From: Pseudogracilibacillus sp.
GTDB lineage: Bacteria; Bacillota; Bacilli; Bacillales; Amphibacillaceae
DNA length: 64,000 bases
Assembly: GCA_026169815.1 (NCBI GenBank)
Contig: JAPFDT010000006.1
Location: 62,001-126,000 of the forward strand
Direction of reading: 5' to 3'
Shown here: one piece after another, positions 33,961 to 42,634 of the stretch
Numbering within the stretch: position 1 is the stretch's first letter
How the letters are laid out: each line of letters opens with the position of its first letter
Notes under the pieces: generated by a model
What the model was told of the DNA's origin: nothing
The model's input: only the letters and a program-made list of their open reading frames with translations
Databases searched by the model: none
Made by a program: the position numbers and the translations under genes

Positions 33961-35570
33961 GCTCCTTCTATCATGTCTCGTCTACTATAACCTAGGTAGC
34001 CAATTATCATGAAAATAATACTCACCATTGTTACCGTAATAAACACAGTGCCGTCAAAATCTTCCATGGGCATTTGTGCAGGCCAATTTTGGATAGCAGT
34101 TTTTGAAAACCATTTCGGTAAATCCAAAATGCCTTCAAAATAATTTAGCATAAAGGAGTAAATCAAATATAAGTAAACGAATTTCCCTAACTTAGGCATC
34201 CAACCAAGTACTAGTGCAGCAAGACCAGTTACAAATAAAACAGTTGGCAGCAGATTATAACCAGCGATGATGAAATCACTTAGTGATAATCCACTATTTT
34301 CACCCATCACCATGATGGCAGTACCTCCTAAACCACCTGCTGCTAATAAAACTCCTACTATACTAGTTAAAACAGCTAAACCTATTGTCGTCCAATACAA
34401 TTGGCTTCTTGATACTTTTGTCGCAAATATCTGACTTAAATACAAGCGACTTTCTTCTACAAACAGCTTGTTAACAATTACGATTGGCAAAATCGCCACT
34501 AAACTAATCATCACCATCATAATCGTACTCGTAAATGATGCTTCCATAGATATACCTGTACTTGAAAACATTTGCTTCATTAAATCATTGCTTTCGAGGA
34601 ACTTTTGCATGTCACCATAAATCGAACCATAAGCTGCCCCCATAATAACGAAAGCACAGAACCAACTAATAATCGTTCCTTGATTAATTTTCATAAATAA
34701 ACCACGCACAGAAAGGAGCGATTTTTTCGCTGTTGCACGTCCTTCTCTTTGCGGGATATATCCTGCTCCCATATCCCGAGCTCCCTCGAGTATGAAAGCA
34801 ACGACTACCATAACCATACAAAATATCAAGGCATAAACTAGAGGAAGCCAATCATTACTCGTAAAAGGATAGGTTAAATATGTCCACCCTAAAGGATTAA
34901 ATATCGATAATGCATCATTAGACACATCCGTTCCTGCTCGAATAATGTAAAGTAAACCAATGATGCCAAGCGTCGAACCTGTTGAACTAGATGAATTAGG
35001 CATAACTTGTGCTAACACAAGTGCGATTACAGCACCAATCATTCCAGCGATTCCTATTGACGCTCCAAATATGAAAGAACCTGTAACAGTAATCGTCGGC
35101 GCATCAAAACTTATCAACATTACAGCGATAAACAACGATAAAATAACATTAATAAATAATACTTCCATCATAACAGCTAAAGAATTTGCTTGACGTCCTA
35201 CTTGAAAAGAACGCACTAACTCTGTCAGCCCGAGATCCTCTTCTTTACGTGTATGACCAATAACATGTAGTACAGATATAATCATCGCAAACAACCCACA
35301 AAACAATAACATCTCATGAGCATACATCGCACCTAACGTATAATTAATTGCTGTTTCTACAGGTGTTGGTCCGACCATCGAAATCATCGCTGGATTTTGT
35401 AATGTTTCATACATCCCAATTGCTCCTTGCCCTTTAGCAATTTCTTGAAAGGCAGGAATAAAACCGGCAGAAAAGAAACCTAGCGCTACAATCCAAACAA
35501 TCATTTTCTTCCAATCACGTTTAACATATTGAAATAAAAGTAGTTCCCAACGAGCAAACTTCTCTTTCAT
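33957..35570 (-). CDS. ABC-2 type exporter permease (large, 12-segment form)
   Basis: A 537-aa integral membrane protein with 12 hydrophobic segments in two six-segment halves; the second half begins near residue 300 (GTIISWFCAFVIMGAAYGSIY). It resembles the permeases annotated as exporters of polyketide antibiotics. ATG 35570 with GGAGGGTG about 7 nt upstream, 24 bp after the ATPase gene. With the ATPase and the TetR regulator it forms a three-gene operon of the self-regulated drug-export type. Its stop codon lies in the last unit of the 20-bp array. Confidence 0.82.
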   Translation of the reverse strand: MKEKFARWELLLFQYVKRDWKKMIVWIVALGFFSAGFIPAFQEIAKGQGAIGMYETLQNPAMISMVGPTPVETAINYTLGAMYAHEMLLFCGLFAMIISVLHVIGHTRKEEDLGLTELVRSFQVGRQANSLAVMMEVLFINVILSLFIAVMLISFDAPTITVTGSFIFGASIGIAGMIGAVIALVLAQVMPNSSSSTGSTLGIIGLLYIIRAGTDVSNDALSIFNPLGWTYLTYPFTSNDWLPLVYALIFCMVMVVVAFILEGARDMGAGYIPQREGRATAKKSLLSVRGLFMKINQGTIISWFCAFVIMGAAYGSIYGDMQKFLESNDLMKQMFSSTGISMEASFTSTIMMVMISLVAILPIVIVNKLFVEESRLYLSQIFATKVSRSQLYWTTIGLAVLTSIVGVLLAAGGLGGTAIMVMGENSGLSLSDFIIAGYNLLPTVLFVTGLAALVLGWMPKLGKFVYLYLIYSFMLNYFEGILDLPKWFSKTAIQNWPAQMPMEDFDGTVFITVTMVSIIFMIIGYLGYSRRDMIEGA

Positions 35571-35594
35571 TGGATGTCACCCTCCTTTGCCATT

Positions 35595-36476
35595 TTAACT
35601 TTCATAATGACGCATAAATAAATCAGCAAGCGTCGGTGGTACAGCTTCAAATTTCTTCACGCCTAATTGTGTAGCTTTTAGTAAAATATCATTTAAATGT
35701 TCATTATCCGCAGAAAACGTTGCTTGATTATCCTTTTCTACTAAATCATGTACTCCTGTAATAGTAGCCAATTCAGCTACATCACCTTCTGTCACTAACG
35801 TAATCGTAGAACGCGTTAAATGGCGGAGTTCATTAAGATTCCCTGCTTCGACAATTTCACCTTGACGGATAATAACGATTTTATCTGCTAAGCGTTCTAC
35901 TTCACTTAAAATATGGGAGGACAATAAAATAGATTTGCCTGCTGCTTTTATTTTTTCCACTTCTTCTTGAAAGACTTGTTCCATTAATGGATCAAGACCT
36001 GATGTTGGTTCATCAAATATATATAAATCTGAATCAACGGATAATGCGGCAATTAAGCCAACTTTTTGCCGATTTCCTTTCGAATAACTTTTGGCTTTTT
36101 TCTTCGGGTCAAGTTCAAATCGCTTAATTAAATAATCACGCTTTTCCTTGTCACCGCTTCCATGTAATTTAATAAATAAATCGATAATTTCTCCACCTGT
36201 TAAATTGCCCCAAAGTACAACGTCCCCAGGTACATAAGAAATTCGGTTATGGATGTCAAGACTTTCTTTCCAAACGTCTTTCCCAAAAATCTCGGCAATA
36301 CCTGCATCCCGTTTAATAATGCCTAACAACACACGAATTGTCGTTGATTTACCAGAACCATTTGGACCAATAAAACCAACCACTTCTCCTTTTTCGACTG
36401 TGAATGTCACATCATGTAATGCTTGAAATTTACCAAACTTCTTTTGGACTCCTTGTACGTTAACAACTTCACTCAT
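35595..36476 (-). CDS. ABC exporter ATP-binding protein
   Basis: A 293-aa ATPase. Walker A GPNGSGKSTTIR, signature YSKGNRQKVGLIAALS, Walker B LYIFDEPTSGLD, D-loop and switch LLSSHILSEVERL are intact; a C-terminal extension of about 80 residues (TLVTEGDVAELATITG) is usual for drug or lantibiotic exporters. Its ATGA overlaps the TetR stop and the permease follows, so the two form one transporter. Substrate unknown. Confidence 0.92.
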   Translation of the reverse strand: MSEVVNVQGVQKKFGKFQALHDVTFTVEKGEVVGFIGPNGSGKSTTIRVLLGIIKRDAGIAEIFGKDVWKESLDIHNRISYVPGDVVLWGNLTGGEIIDLFIKLHGSGDKEKRDYLIKRFELDPKKKAKSYSKGNRQKVGLIAALSVDSDLYIFDEPTSGLDPLMEQVFQEEVEKIKAAGKSILLSSHILSEVERLADKIVIIRQGEIVEAGNLNELRHLTRSTITLVTEGDVAELATITGVHDLVEKDNQATFSADNEHLNDILLKATQLGVKKFEAVPPTLADLFMRHYES

Positions 36477-37144
36477 CTGATTTCACCATCCCATTCTTTA
36501 TAAAAGCTAGTTTTCAATAAATGAGCATACTGTTTCCACTCATTTAAATAGTGCTCCCCAAATTCAGTGACATTTTCAAAAGTCCTCATTTGGTGTAATC
36601 CTTTTTCCCCAAAACCAAACATCGTCCAATTTAAAATTTCGATTGCTTTTTCTATATCAATGTCGTCACGAAACTTTGTATAATCAATTCCTTCGTATAA
36701 CTTTTTAATTGATTTATCATACATAGCACCTAACTTTTGATTAATTATATCGCTTACTTCATGAGATTCTTCTTGCTTAGTAGATGCTAAAAAGTCAAAC
36801 ACTTGTGGATTTTTTTGTTGTATATACATTTTTTGTAAACCAACATTTTCAATTCGTTGAAACAAATCTCTTTCTGTCAGATCAATCTGTTCAGTTATAT
36901 AATTAATTATTTGAACACCATAATCAATTACATAAAAATAGAGATCCTTTTTGCTAGTAAAATAATTAAATAATGACCCTTTTGAAATCTTCGCTCGTTT
37001 CACAATTTCATTTGTTGACGACTTATCAAAACCACTCTGAACAAACTCACTAATTGCCGCATTCATAATGACTTGTTGTTTTTCTTTGGTCAATTTATTA
37101 AATAACGTATAAATGATATAAACTCCTTTCTCTGAATATGTCAT
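36473..37144 (-). CDS. TetR/AcrR family regulator of the ABC exporter operon
   Basis: HTH region TKEKQQVIMNAAISEFVQSG, NEIVKRAKISKGSLFNYFTSK; the rest is a TetR ligand domain. The frame from ATG 37144 gives 223 aa, but that ATG overlaps an operator and lacks a ribosome site, whereas AAAGGAG (about 37123-37129) sits 8 nt before an in-frame ATT at 37114, giving 213 aa. The real start may be that ATT. Overlap of its stop with the ATPase start and two palindromic operators upstream point to autoregulation of the whole operon. Confidence 0.85.
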   Translation of the reverse strand: MTYSEKGVYIIYTLFNKLTKEKQQVIMNAAISEFVQSGFDKSSTNEIVKRAKISKGSLFNYFTSKKDLYFYVIDYGVQIINYITEQIDLTERDLFQRIENVGLQKMYIQQKNPQVFDFLASTKQEESHEVSDIINQKLGAMYDKSIKKLYEGIDYTKFRDDIDIEKAIEILNWTMFGFGEKGLHQMRTFENVTEFGEHYLNEWKQYAHLLKTSFYKEWDGEIR

Positions 37145-37145
37145 T

Positions 37146-37196
37146 TGACCACTTCGGTCATATTATAACTTTAACAGTTAATGACCATGATGGTCA
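37146..37196 (-). promoter_or_regulatory. Two TetR operators
   Basis: TGACCACTTCGGTCA (37146-37160) and TGACCATGATGGTCA (37182-37196) are palindromes of the form TGACC-N5-GGTCA with centres 36 bp apart. A TATAAT on the minus strand (37162-37167) lies between them. Confidence 0.75.
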
Positions 37197-37281
37197 ATAG
37201 TTTTTTTCATAAATATACATATAAATTACACTGTTGGGAAACAATGGTTTATATAACAAATTGTGATAGGAGGAAACATTT

Positions 37282-38106
37282 GTGACGCAAGATGAAGAAG
37301 ATAAAGATACACTTAGTCGGCGAAAATTTATTAAAAATAGTGGATTAGTTGCTGGTGGTGTCGTTGGTGGATCGCTTTTAGGTGGATTATTAACGAATCA
37401 ATTTACATCAGGACCTAAAACGCAGACAAAAAACATAGAAGATCACGAAGCACTGCAACATGCTCGTGTATTTTTTAATCGAAAAAAGGATTTTGACACA
37501 TTAGCAGCGGCAACGGAATGTATTTTACCAGAAGATGATTTAGGACCTGGCGCTATTTTATTAGGTGTACCTTATTTTATCGATAAACAACTCGCAGGAT
37601 CATGGGGAACGAATGCAAAAGAATATATGCGTGACCCCTTTTATCAAGATGAACAAGTCATCGACTATGAACATAAAGATACTCCACAAGATAAATCAGG
37701 ACCAAACACATCTACAAAAGCACCAACGCCAACACCTAGATATCAAACGAGATTAAATCGTGGTGAAATGTTTTTACAAGGTGTGCGACAAATAAACGAA
37801 GTAAGTAAAGAGAAGTTCGATGATCCTTTTACTAAGTTAGCAGAGGAAGATCAAATCGAAATTCTCCAAGCATTTGAAAATGGCGAAGTACCAATGACAG
37901 GTGTATCAAGCATTACGTTTTTTAACTTTTTACTACAAATGACTTTAGAAGGTGCTTATGCTGATCCGGTCTACGGCGGTAATAAAGATATGATGGGATG
38001 GAAAATGAAAGAATATCCTGGTCCTCGCATGGCATATTTAGATGAAATAGATAAAGATGAGTTTATTTTAAAAGAACCGAAAAGCTTACGGGAATATCAA
38101 GGATAG
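37282..38106 (+). CDS. Gluconate 2-dehydrogenase subunit 3 family protein, Tat-exported
   Basis: A 274-aa protein. The N-terminus carries a twin-arginine signal, SRRKFIKNSG followed by a glycine-rich hydrophobic stretch, so it is exported folded with its partner. The mature part matches the small subunit of membrane-bound gluconate 2-dehydrogenase (PF13618), with AATECILPEDDLGPGAILLG near residue 75. GTG 37282 with GGAGGAAA about 8 nt upstream. The flavoprotein gene follows after 12 bp. The small subunit probably escorts the flavoprotein, which lacks a signal of its own, through the Tat pore. A gamma/cytochrome subunit is not found beside it. Confidence 0.85.
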   Translation: MTQDEEDKDTLSRRKFIKNSGLVAGGVVGGSLLGGLLTNQFTSGPKTQTKNIEDHEALQHARVFFNRKKDFDTLAAATECILPEDDLGPGAILLGVPYFIDKQLAGSWGTNAKEYMRDPFYQDEQVIDYEHKDTPQDKSGPNTSTKAPTPTPRYQTRLNRGEMFLQGVRQINEVSKEKFDDPFTKLAEEDQIEILQAFENGEVPMTGVSSITFFNFLLQMTLEGAYADPVYGGNKDMMGWKMKEYPGPRMAYLDEIDKDEFILKEPKSLREYQG

Positions 38107-38118
38107 GAGGAAAATAAT

Positions 38119-39867
38119 TTGGTAACGAAACATGATAAAGTAGATGTCGTTATAGTCGGCTCAGGTTGGGCTGGCGGAGTTATGGCAGCAGAACTAGGAA
38201 AAGCTGGAAAGAAAGTCGTCGTTTTAGAAAGAGGCGAAGAACGAGAAACACAAGATTATGTCGGTGTAAAAGATGAATTACGCTATACAAACCGCTTCGA
38301 AATGATGCAAAATTTATCACACGAAACAATTACATCACGTAATACATTAGATGAAACGGCACTGCCTGTTAGAACACGTGATGAAATGATGGTTGGAACA
38401 GACTCTGGAGGTGGCAGTGTTCACTGGGCAGGAGCAACATACAGATGGCTGCCATATGATTTTGAAATCCGTTCAAAAACGATTGAACGCTATGGAGAAG
38501 ATAAAATTCCCGACGGTATGACGATTCAAGATTGGGGGATTACATACGATGAAATGGAGCCATATTTTGACCGCTGGGAAAAAACGGCGGGAACATCCGG
38601 AGAGGAAGACCCACTTGGGCCTCCACGCTCTAACGATTATCCAAATCCGCCATTAAAAGAATCACCACCAATAAAATTATTTAAAGAAGCGACGAAGAAC
38701 TTAGGTTACCATCCATATCAAGTTGCGTCATGTAATGTATCACAACGTTATGAAAATCCAGATGGACAAGTCATTAACCAATGTCAATTTTGCGCTTTTT
38801 GTACTCAATACGGATGTGACTTTGGGGCAAAATCAGACCCGATTGTTACCGTCATTCCTACTGCTCAAAAAAGTGGAAACGTAGATTTCCGCTATGATGC
38901 TTATGCTCGCAGGGTGATGCATGAAAACGGAAGAGCGACAGGCATTCGTTACGTTGACACTCGTACCGGAGAAGAACACGAACAACCTGCAGATGTTGTT
39001 GCTTTAGGTGCATTTTCATTCGCAAATAATCGTTTATTACTTTTATCCGATATCGGAGAACCTTATAATCCAGAAACTCGCACAGGTTTCATCGGGCGCA
39101 ATTTTAATGGACAATTTAATATTACCTTTTTAGGAGCAAGAGGATTTTTCGAAAAGAAAAAGTTCAACCTCTACATGGGAGCTGGAGCACTGGGCGGTAC
39201 AATGAGTGATTTGGCTGGTGATAATTTCGATCATAGTGACCTCGATTTCCTTCATGGTGGTGGAATTGAGATTAGGCAATACGGCGACGGTGCGATTGCA
39301 AGTAACCACGTTCCAAAGGGTACTCCGGCATGGGGACGTGAATTTAAGAAAAATTCTATCCACTACGCTAATCGAAGTTTACAAATTTGGTACACAGCAG
39401 CAAATATGTCGTGGTGGCACAATTACGTTGATTTAGATCCAACATACAAAGATGACTTTGGTGATCCTTTATTAAGAATTACAAATAAATATACCGACCA
39501 AGATCGTAATATTGCCAAATTTGGCATCGAAAAATGTAAAGAAATCATGGAGGAAATGGGCGCCGATATTATCGATGAAGATGAGATTCCAGAAGAATTT
39601 GACCACATCTATCAAGGCGGGCACTATGCCGGCGGTGTCATTATGGGGAGTGACCCTGACACATCAGCTGTCAATAATTATTTACAAATGTGGGATATGG
39701 AAAATTTATTCGTCGTTGGTGGATCTGCATTCCCACAATTCGGCGGACATCACCCAACAGCAACAATCGGCGCTCTTGCATACAGAGCCGCAGAAGGTAT
39801 CGAAAAATACCTCAATGACGGCGGCGGACTACTCGCCCAAGCAAAAAAGGAAACATTTATCACATGA
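38119..39867 (+). CDS. GMC-family flavoprotein, gluconate 2-dehydrogenase-like large subunit
   Basis: A 582-aa FAD enzyme. N-terminal FAD site VIVGSGWAGGVMAAELGKAG; GGGSVHWAGATYRW; C-terminal GMC site with GGHYAGGVIMG and the active-site His in GGHHPTATIGALAYRAAEG. A cysteine cluster (Cys205, 222, 225, 228, 233; QCQFCAFCTQYGC) suggests an iron-sulfur centre like that of membrane-bound sugar dehydrogenases. TTG 38119 with AGGAGG upstream. It probably oxidises a sugar, sugar acid or polyol outside the membrane and feeds electrons to the respiratory chain. The name gluconate is from family annotation; the substrate is unproven. Confidence 0.85.
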   Translation: MVTKHDKVDVVIVGSGWAGGVMAAELGKAGKKVVVLERGEERETQDYVGVKDELRYTNRFEMMQNLSHETITSRNTLDETALPVRTRDEMMVGTDSGGGSVHWAGATYRWLPYDFEIRSKTIERYGEDKIPDGMTIQDWGITYDEMEPYFDRWEKTAGTSGEEDPLGPPRSNDYPNPPLKESPPIKLFKEATKNLGYHPYQVASCNVSQRYENPDGQVINQCQFCAFCTQYGCDFGAKSDPIVTVIPTAQKSGNVDFRYDAYARRVMHENGRATGIRYVDTRTGEEHEQPADVVALGAFSFANNRLLLLSDIGEPYNPETRTGFIGRNFNGQFNITFLGARGFFEKKKFNLYMGAGALGGTMSDLAGDNFDHSDLDFLHGGGIEIRQYGDGAIASNHVPKGTPAWGREFKKNSIHYANRSLQIWYTAANMSWWHNYVDLDPTYKDDFGDPLLRITNKYTDQDRNIAKFGIEKCKEIMEEMGADIIDEDEIPEEFDHIYQGGHYAGGVIMGSDPDTSAVNNYLQMWDMENLFVVGGSAFPQFGGHHPTATIGALAYRAAEGIEKYLNDGGGLLAQAKKETFIT

Positions 39868-39950
39868 TAGCTCATTATTTTTGATAAGGTCATGATTTTT
39901 CCTAACGGCTCATAAGTCATGATGATGGCTTATAATACAGCATCCTATAC

Positions 39951-39983
39951 AAGAAAGATAACTTATAACTAGTTATCTTTCTT
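39951..39983 (+). terminator. Terminator of the dehydrogenase operon
   Basis: AAGAAAGATAAC and GTTATCTTTCTT form a perfect 12-bp stem with a 9-nt loop, about 85 bp after the stop. Confidence 0.75.
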
Positions 39984-40040
39984 TCATCATCAATCCCACC
40001 TCAAAAATCATGAAAAACAATCAACGATTATATCTTTAAT

Positions 40041-40149
40041 CTACTTTTAAAGTATTTCCGCTTCCTATAAGGTACAAATCTCCATTTTCATCAAAATTAA
40101 AACGCTTTTTACAATAGTAATTTTTATCCGAGTGTTTTATTACCACTTC
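40041..40149 (-). other. In-frame open tail after the YbaK stop (36 codons)
   Basis: After the TGA of the YbaK gene (40150-40152) the same frame stays open to TAA at 40041. It can also be read from a GTG near 40146 as MVIKHSDKNYYCKKRFNFDE followed by NGDLYLIGSGNTLKVD. It has the look of coding sequence but no good ribosome site and no family that I recognise. It may be a tiny gene, a remnant of another gene, or chance. Confidence 0.3.
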
Positions 40150-40626
40150 TCACGTTACTGAAACAACTTCGCCACCAGTTAAGGAAACTAATTCATCAGG
40201 TGTCATATTAAACACAGCCTTTGGATGCCCTGCCGCTCCCCAAATGGAATCATATTGTAAAATATCTTCATCAATTAATACTCGTACATTTGGATTTTGT
40301 ACAACTGGAGATACACCGCCTATCGGATAACTAGTTGCTTCTCTTACAAAAGTTGCATCTGCCTTATCTAGCGCATCCCCGATAATTTTCCCGACACGTT
40401 TTTCATGAATTCGATTGGAGCCACTAGCAATAACTAATAATGCCTGATCTGCTTCACGTAATTTAAAAACAATTGATTTCGCAATTTGTTCGACATCACA
40501 CCCTAACGCATCGGCCGCTTCTTGTGCTGTTCGTGTACTATCAGGAAGTTCTTTCACTTCGTTGTCATAGCCTTTTTCCTTTAATAATTCTTGTACAATT
40601 TGTGCATTTTTATGTAATGTTGTCAT
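40150..40626 (-). CDS. YbaK/EbsC-type aminoacyl-tRNA deacylase (ProX-like)
   Basis: A 158-aa cytosolic protein of the YbaK/ProX editing family, which removes mischarged amino acids from tRNA. Diagnostic elements are QIAKSIVFKL with the catalytic-site Lys near residue 51, VIASGSNRIHEKRVGKIIG and the SYPIGGVSPV loop near residue 103. Residues of the D-Cys/Ala deacylase group are present, but the exact tRNA cannot be told. ATG 40626; it follows the pentapeptide-repeat gene by 14 bp with AAGGAGCG between. Confidence 0.88.
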   Translation of the reverse strand: MTTLHKNAQIVQELLKEKGYDNEVKELPDSTRTAQEAADALGCDVEQIAKSIVFKLREADQALLVIASGSNRIHEKRVGKIIGDALDKADATFVREATSYPIGGVSPVVQNPNVRVLIDEDILQYDSIWGAAGHPKAVFNMTPDELVSLTGGEVVSVT

Positions 40627-40640
40627 CTTTATCGCTCCTT

Positions 40641-41285
40641 TTAATTTTCTTTTATCGTCACACCTAATTGTGCAACAAGTGCCATAGACTGCATTGGACT
40701 TATAATAAGACCGCGCAAAAGCTCAGGTGTAAACACAATATGTTCAAATTGGTTTCGTGACAAATCAAGTCCTTTTAAACGTGTATGGTCTAATTGTAAA
40801 CCATCTAAGCGGCAATTCTCTAATGCGAGTTTTTCCCATTTTACATGAATCATTTCAGCAGCAACTAGCAATGTTTCCTGAAATAATACTCGCTTCAATG
40901 ACGCATCGTGAAACGCACTATAATTCGCCTGACAATCATCAAACGACACACCAATACACGTACTATCTGAAAAATTTGTGCCGACAAGTTTCGTTCGTTT
41001 AAAAGCGGTACGATGAATAATCGCACCAATCATTTCTGTATTCGATATATTACAACCTTCAAACACGACATCAACAAACTCCACTTGATGAAAATTCACC
41101 TCTGCAAACGTGACATTTTTAAAATGTACCCGGCGAAAATAAACGTGACGCAACTCTTCGCCTGTAACGATACCATCTTGAAACAATACATCCTCATAAT
41201 GTTCTTCATTTTCAATCTCGTCTAGCGACAATTGTGTTAATTCTGTTGTTAATTTTGGTTGATCAAACTCAGATAATTTTTTCAT
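40641..41285 (-). CDS. Pentapeptide-repeat protein
   Basis: A 214-aa protein with a run of A(D/N)LxX-type five-residue repeats from about residue 45 to 180: VYFRRVHFKNVTFAEVNF, then VEFVDVVFEGCNISNTEM and FKRTKLVGTNFSDSTCIG. These fold into a four-sided helix mimicking DNA in Qnr and MfpA, though most homologs have no known role. It lacks a signal or membrane segment. Probably cotranscribed with the YbaK gene. A quinolone-protection role should not be assumed. Confidence 0.85.
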   Translation of the reverse strand: MKKLSEFDQPKLTTELTQLSLDEIENEEHYEDVLFQDGIVTGEELRHVYFRRVHFKNVTFAEVNFHQVEFVDVVFEGCNISNTEMIGAIIHRTAFKRTKLVGTNFSDSTCIGVSFDDCQANYSAFHDASLKRVLFQETLLVAAEMIHVKWEKLALENCRLDGLQLDHTRLKGLDLSRNQFEHIVFTPELLRGLIISPMQSMALVAQLGVTIKEN

Positions 41286-41490
41286 ATTTTCTCCTTTATT
41301 ATCGACTCTAACATCCTATTTCATTACACCGTATCAACAACTACAAATAAAAACAATACCCTAATTAAAATAAGATTCATTCTAGTGTAAAAGTCGTCTT
41401 CTTAATAGTAAAGCATATAATAAAAACAAAGAGGACAACTGTTCATTCGTTATCCTCTGCCCATTTTCCAAATCTCTTTCATTCTAGACT

Positions 41491-41938
41491 TTACCTTTCA
41501 TCGTCAATTTCATCATAAAAATCTCGGATAAATTCGTCTTCAATTGGGCCATCTTTTATTTGATATACTTTGTAACTAATCATCGCTTCTGGTCCATATG
41601 GGACAATAAATTCGATTCGGTCATCGATATATATAAATAATACTTGCTTTCATCGGCATTCGAGATGTTTTATCACCATTTAACCGTTTATAATGAAACT
41701 GATTTAAATAATCTAGTAAGGTAATAAAATCTTCCTTCTCAGACGTTATTTTATAAGCCCCCACTTCATCTGGTGAACTTACTTCTAATTTATCAATTTC
41801 TTCCACAGTAATACCTACCGTTTCTGTAAAATGTTTTGTCCGATAATCTGAAACATACATCCCGATTACGAATAATCCAATGATAACAGCAAGTAATAAT
41901 CCATTCAGTGTTAATACGAATTTTTGTTCTGTATTCAT
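41491..41938 (-). pseudogene. Membrane-anchored hypothetical protein, frameshifted at a TA tract
   Basis: ATG 41938 opens MNTEQKFVLTLNGLLLAVII with one membrane helix (about 9-29), then a soluble domain with ITVEEIDKLEV and DFITLLDYLNQFHYKRL. The frame stops early at 41621 after SIIYIYR. Adding one TA to the TATATAT tract at about 41629-41637 restores IYIDDRIEFIVPYGPEAMIS, ending FYDEIDDER and TAA at 41491, for about 150 aa. So the gene is split by loss of one dinucleotide, whether by true mutation, slippage or read error. The family is unknown to me. Confidence 0.75.
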
Positions 41939-42189
41939 ATAATCACCTGCTCACTTCTTTTATCACTTGCACGAGTTCTTACATCTTTATTATACGTTAT
42001 GAGAAAAAACTCAACGTTGATTTGCATCAATTTTCAAAAAACTTGAGCTTAGTCAAGTTATCGAAAAACATGTCGTTATATAATTAATACATAAGGAAGA
42101 CAAATACACTTTCATAACTATACTGAAGTTTTCCGTTGTCATACTCTGGAAATTATATATTTTTAAAATTTTATAAAGGAGTGATTCTC

Positions 42190-42537
42190 ATGCAAGTAGT
42201 AGCAAACAGTAGTTTTGCTCTCGAATTTTTAAACGGTGCAATTATTTGGATTTTTATTTTAGCGATGCTTACATTTGCTAGTAGTATCGCATTACGTTCT
42301 TTTATTTTGTTTCTCGGTCAATTCGTTTTGTTCTTTGGATTCTTTGCAAGCTCACTAACATTCAGTACTAGTTTGATAATTTTCATCCTAGTTATTCAAA
42401 CGTTACTAACACTCTATTTAGTTTATCGAATCCAGCAAGCTGTGAAATATAACTATGATTTAATACGGGAAAAAACTCATTTACAACCTCGTGATATTAC
42501 AACAAAAAGTTATACGGGAACAAAGTTTACTTTCTAA
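42190..42537 (+). CDS. Small multi-pass membrane protein (115 aa)
   Basis: MQVVANSSFALEFLNGAIIW leads three closely packed membrane helices (about 14-33, 36-56, 58-80), then a basic cytoplasmic tail with KYNYDLIREKTHLQPRD. ATG 42190 has AAAGGAG 9 nt upstream; the longer frame from 42136 has no ribosome site. I do not recognise the family. It is flanked by a divergent frameshifted gene and a convergent MATE gene. Confidence 0.65.
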   Translation: MQVVANSSFALEFLNGAIIWIFILAMLTFASSIALRSFILFLGQFVLFFGFFASSLTFSTSLIIFILVIQTLLTLYLVYRIQQAVKYNYDLIREKTHLQPRDITTKSYTGTKFTF

Positions 42538-42594
42538 TTATATTTTATTTAAATTAAAGTGTTTCGAACTAATGATACTGTTTTTATAGAAATG

Positions 42595-42630
42595 AAAAAA
42601 GGACAGAAACCACATCGATTTCTTGTCCTT
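42595..42630 (-). terminator. Terminator of the MATE gene
   Basis: On the minus strand AAGGACAAGAAA and TTTCTGTCCTT pair with one bulge around a 9-nt loop and run into TTTTTT. Confidence 0.8.
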
Positions 42631-42634
42631 CCTA

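Noticed and set aside
33505-34012. Six long open frames over the 20-bp array, up to 150 codons on both strands
   Set aside because: They arise because the unit contains no stop in any frame and its length is not a multiple of three. Substitutions ignore codon phase, and no ribosome site precedes them.
40641-41285. Quinolone-resistance (Qnr) protein
   Set aside because: It has pentapeptide repeats but only a general resemblance, and the repeat stretch is irregular; no reason to infer drug protection.
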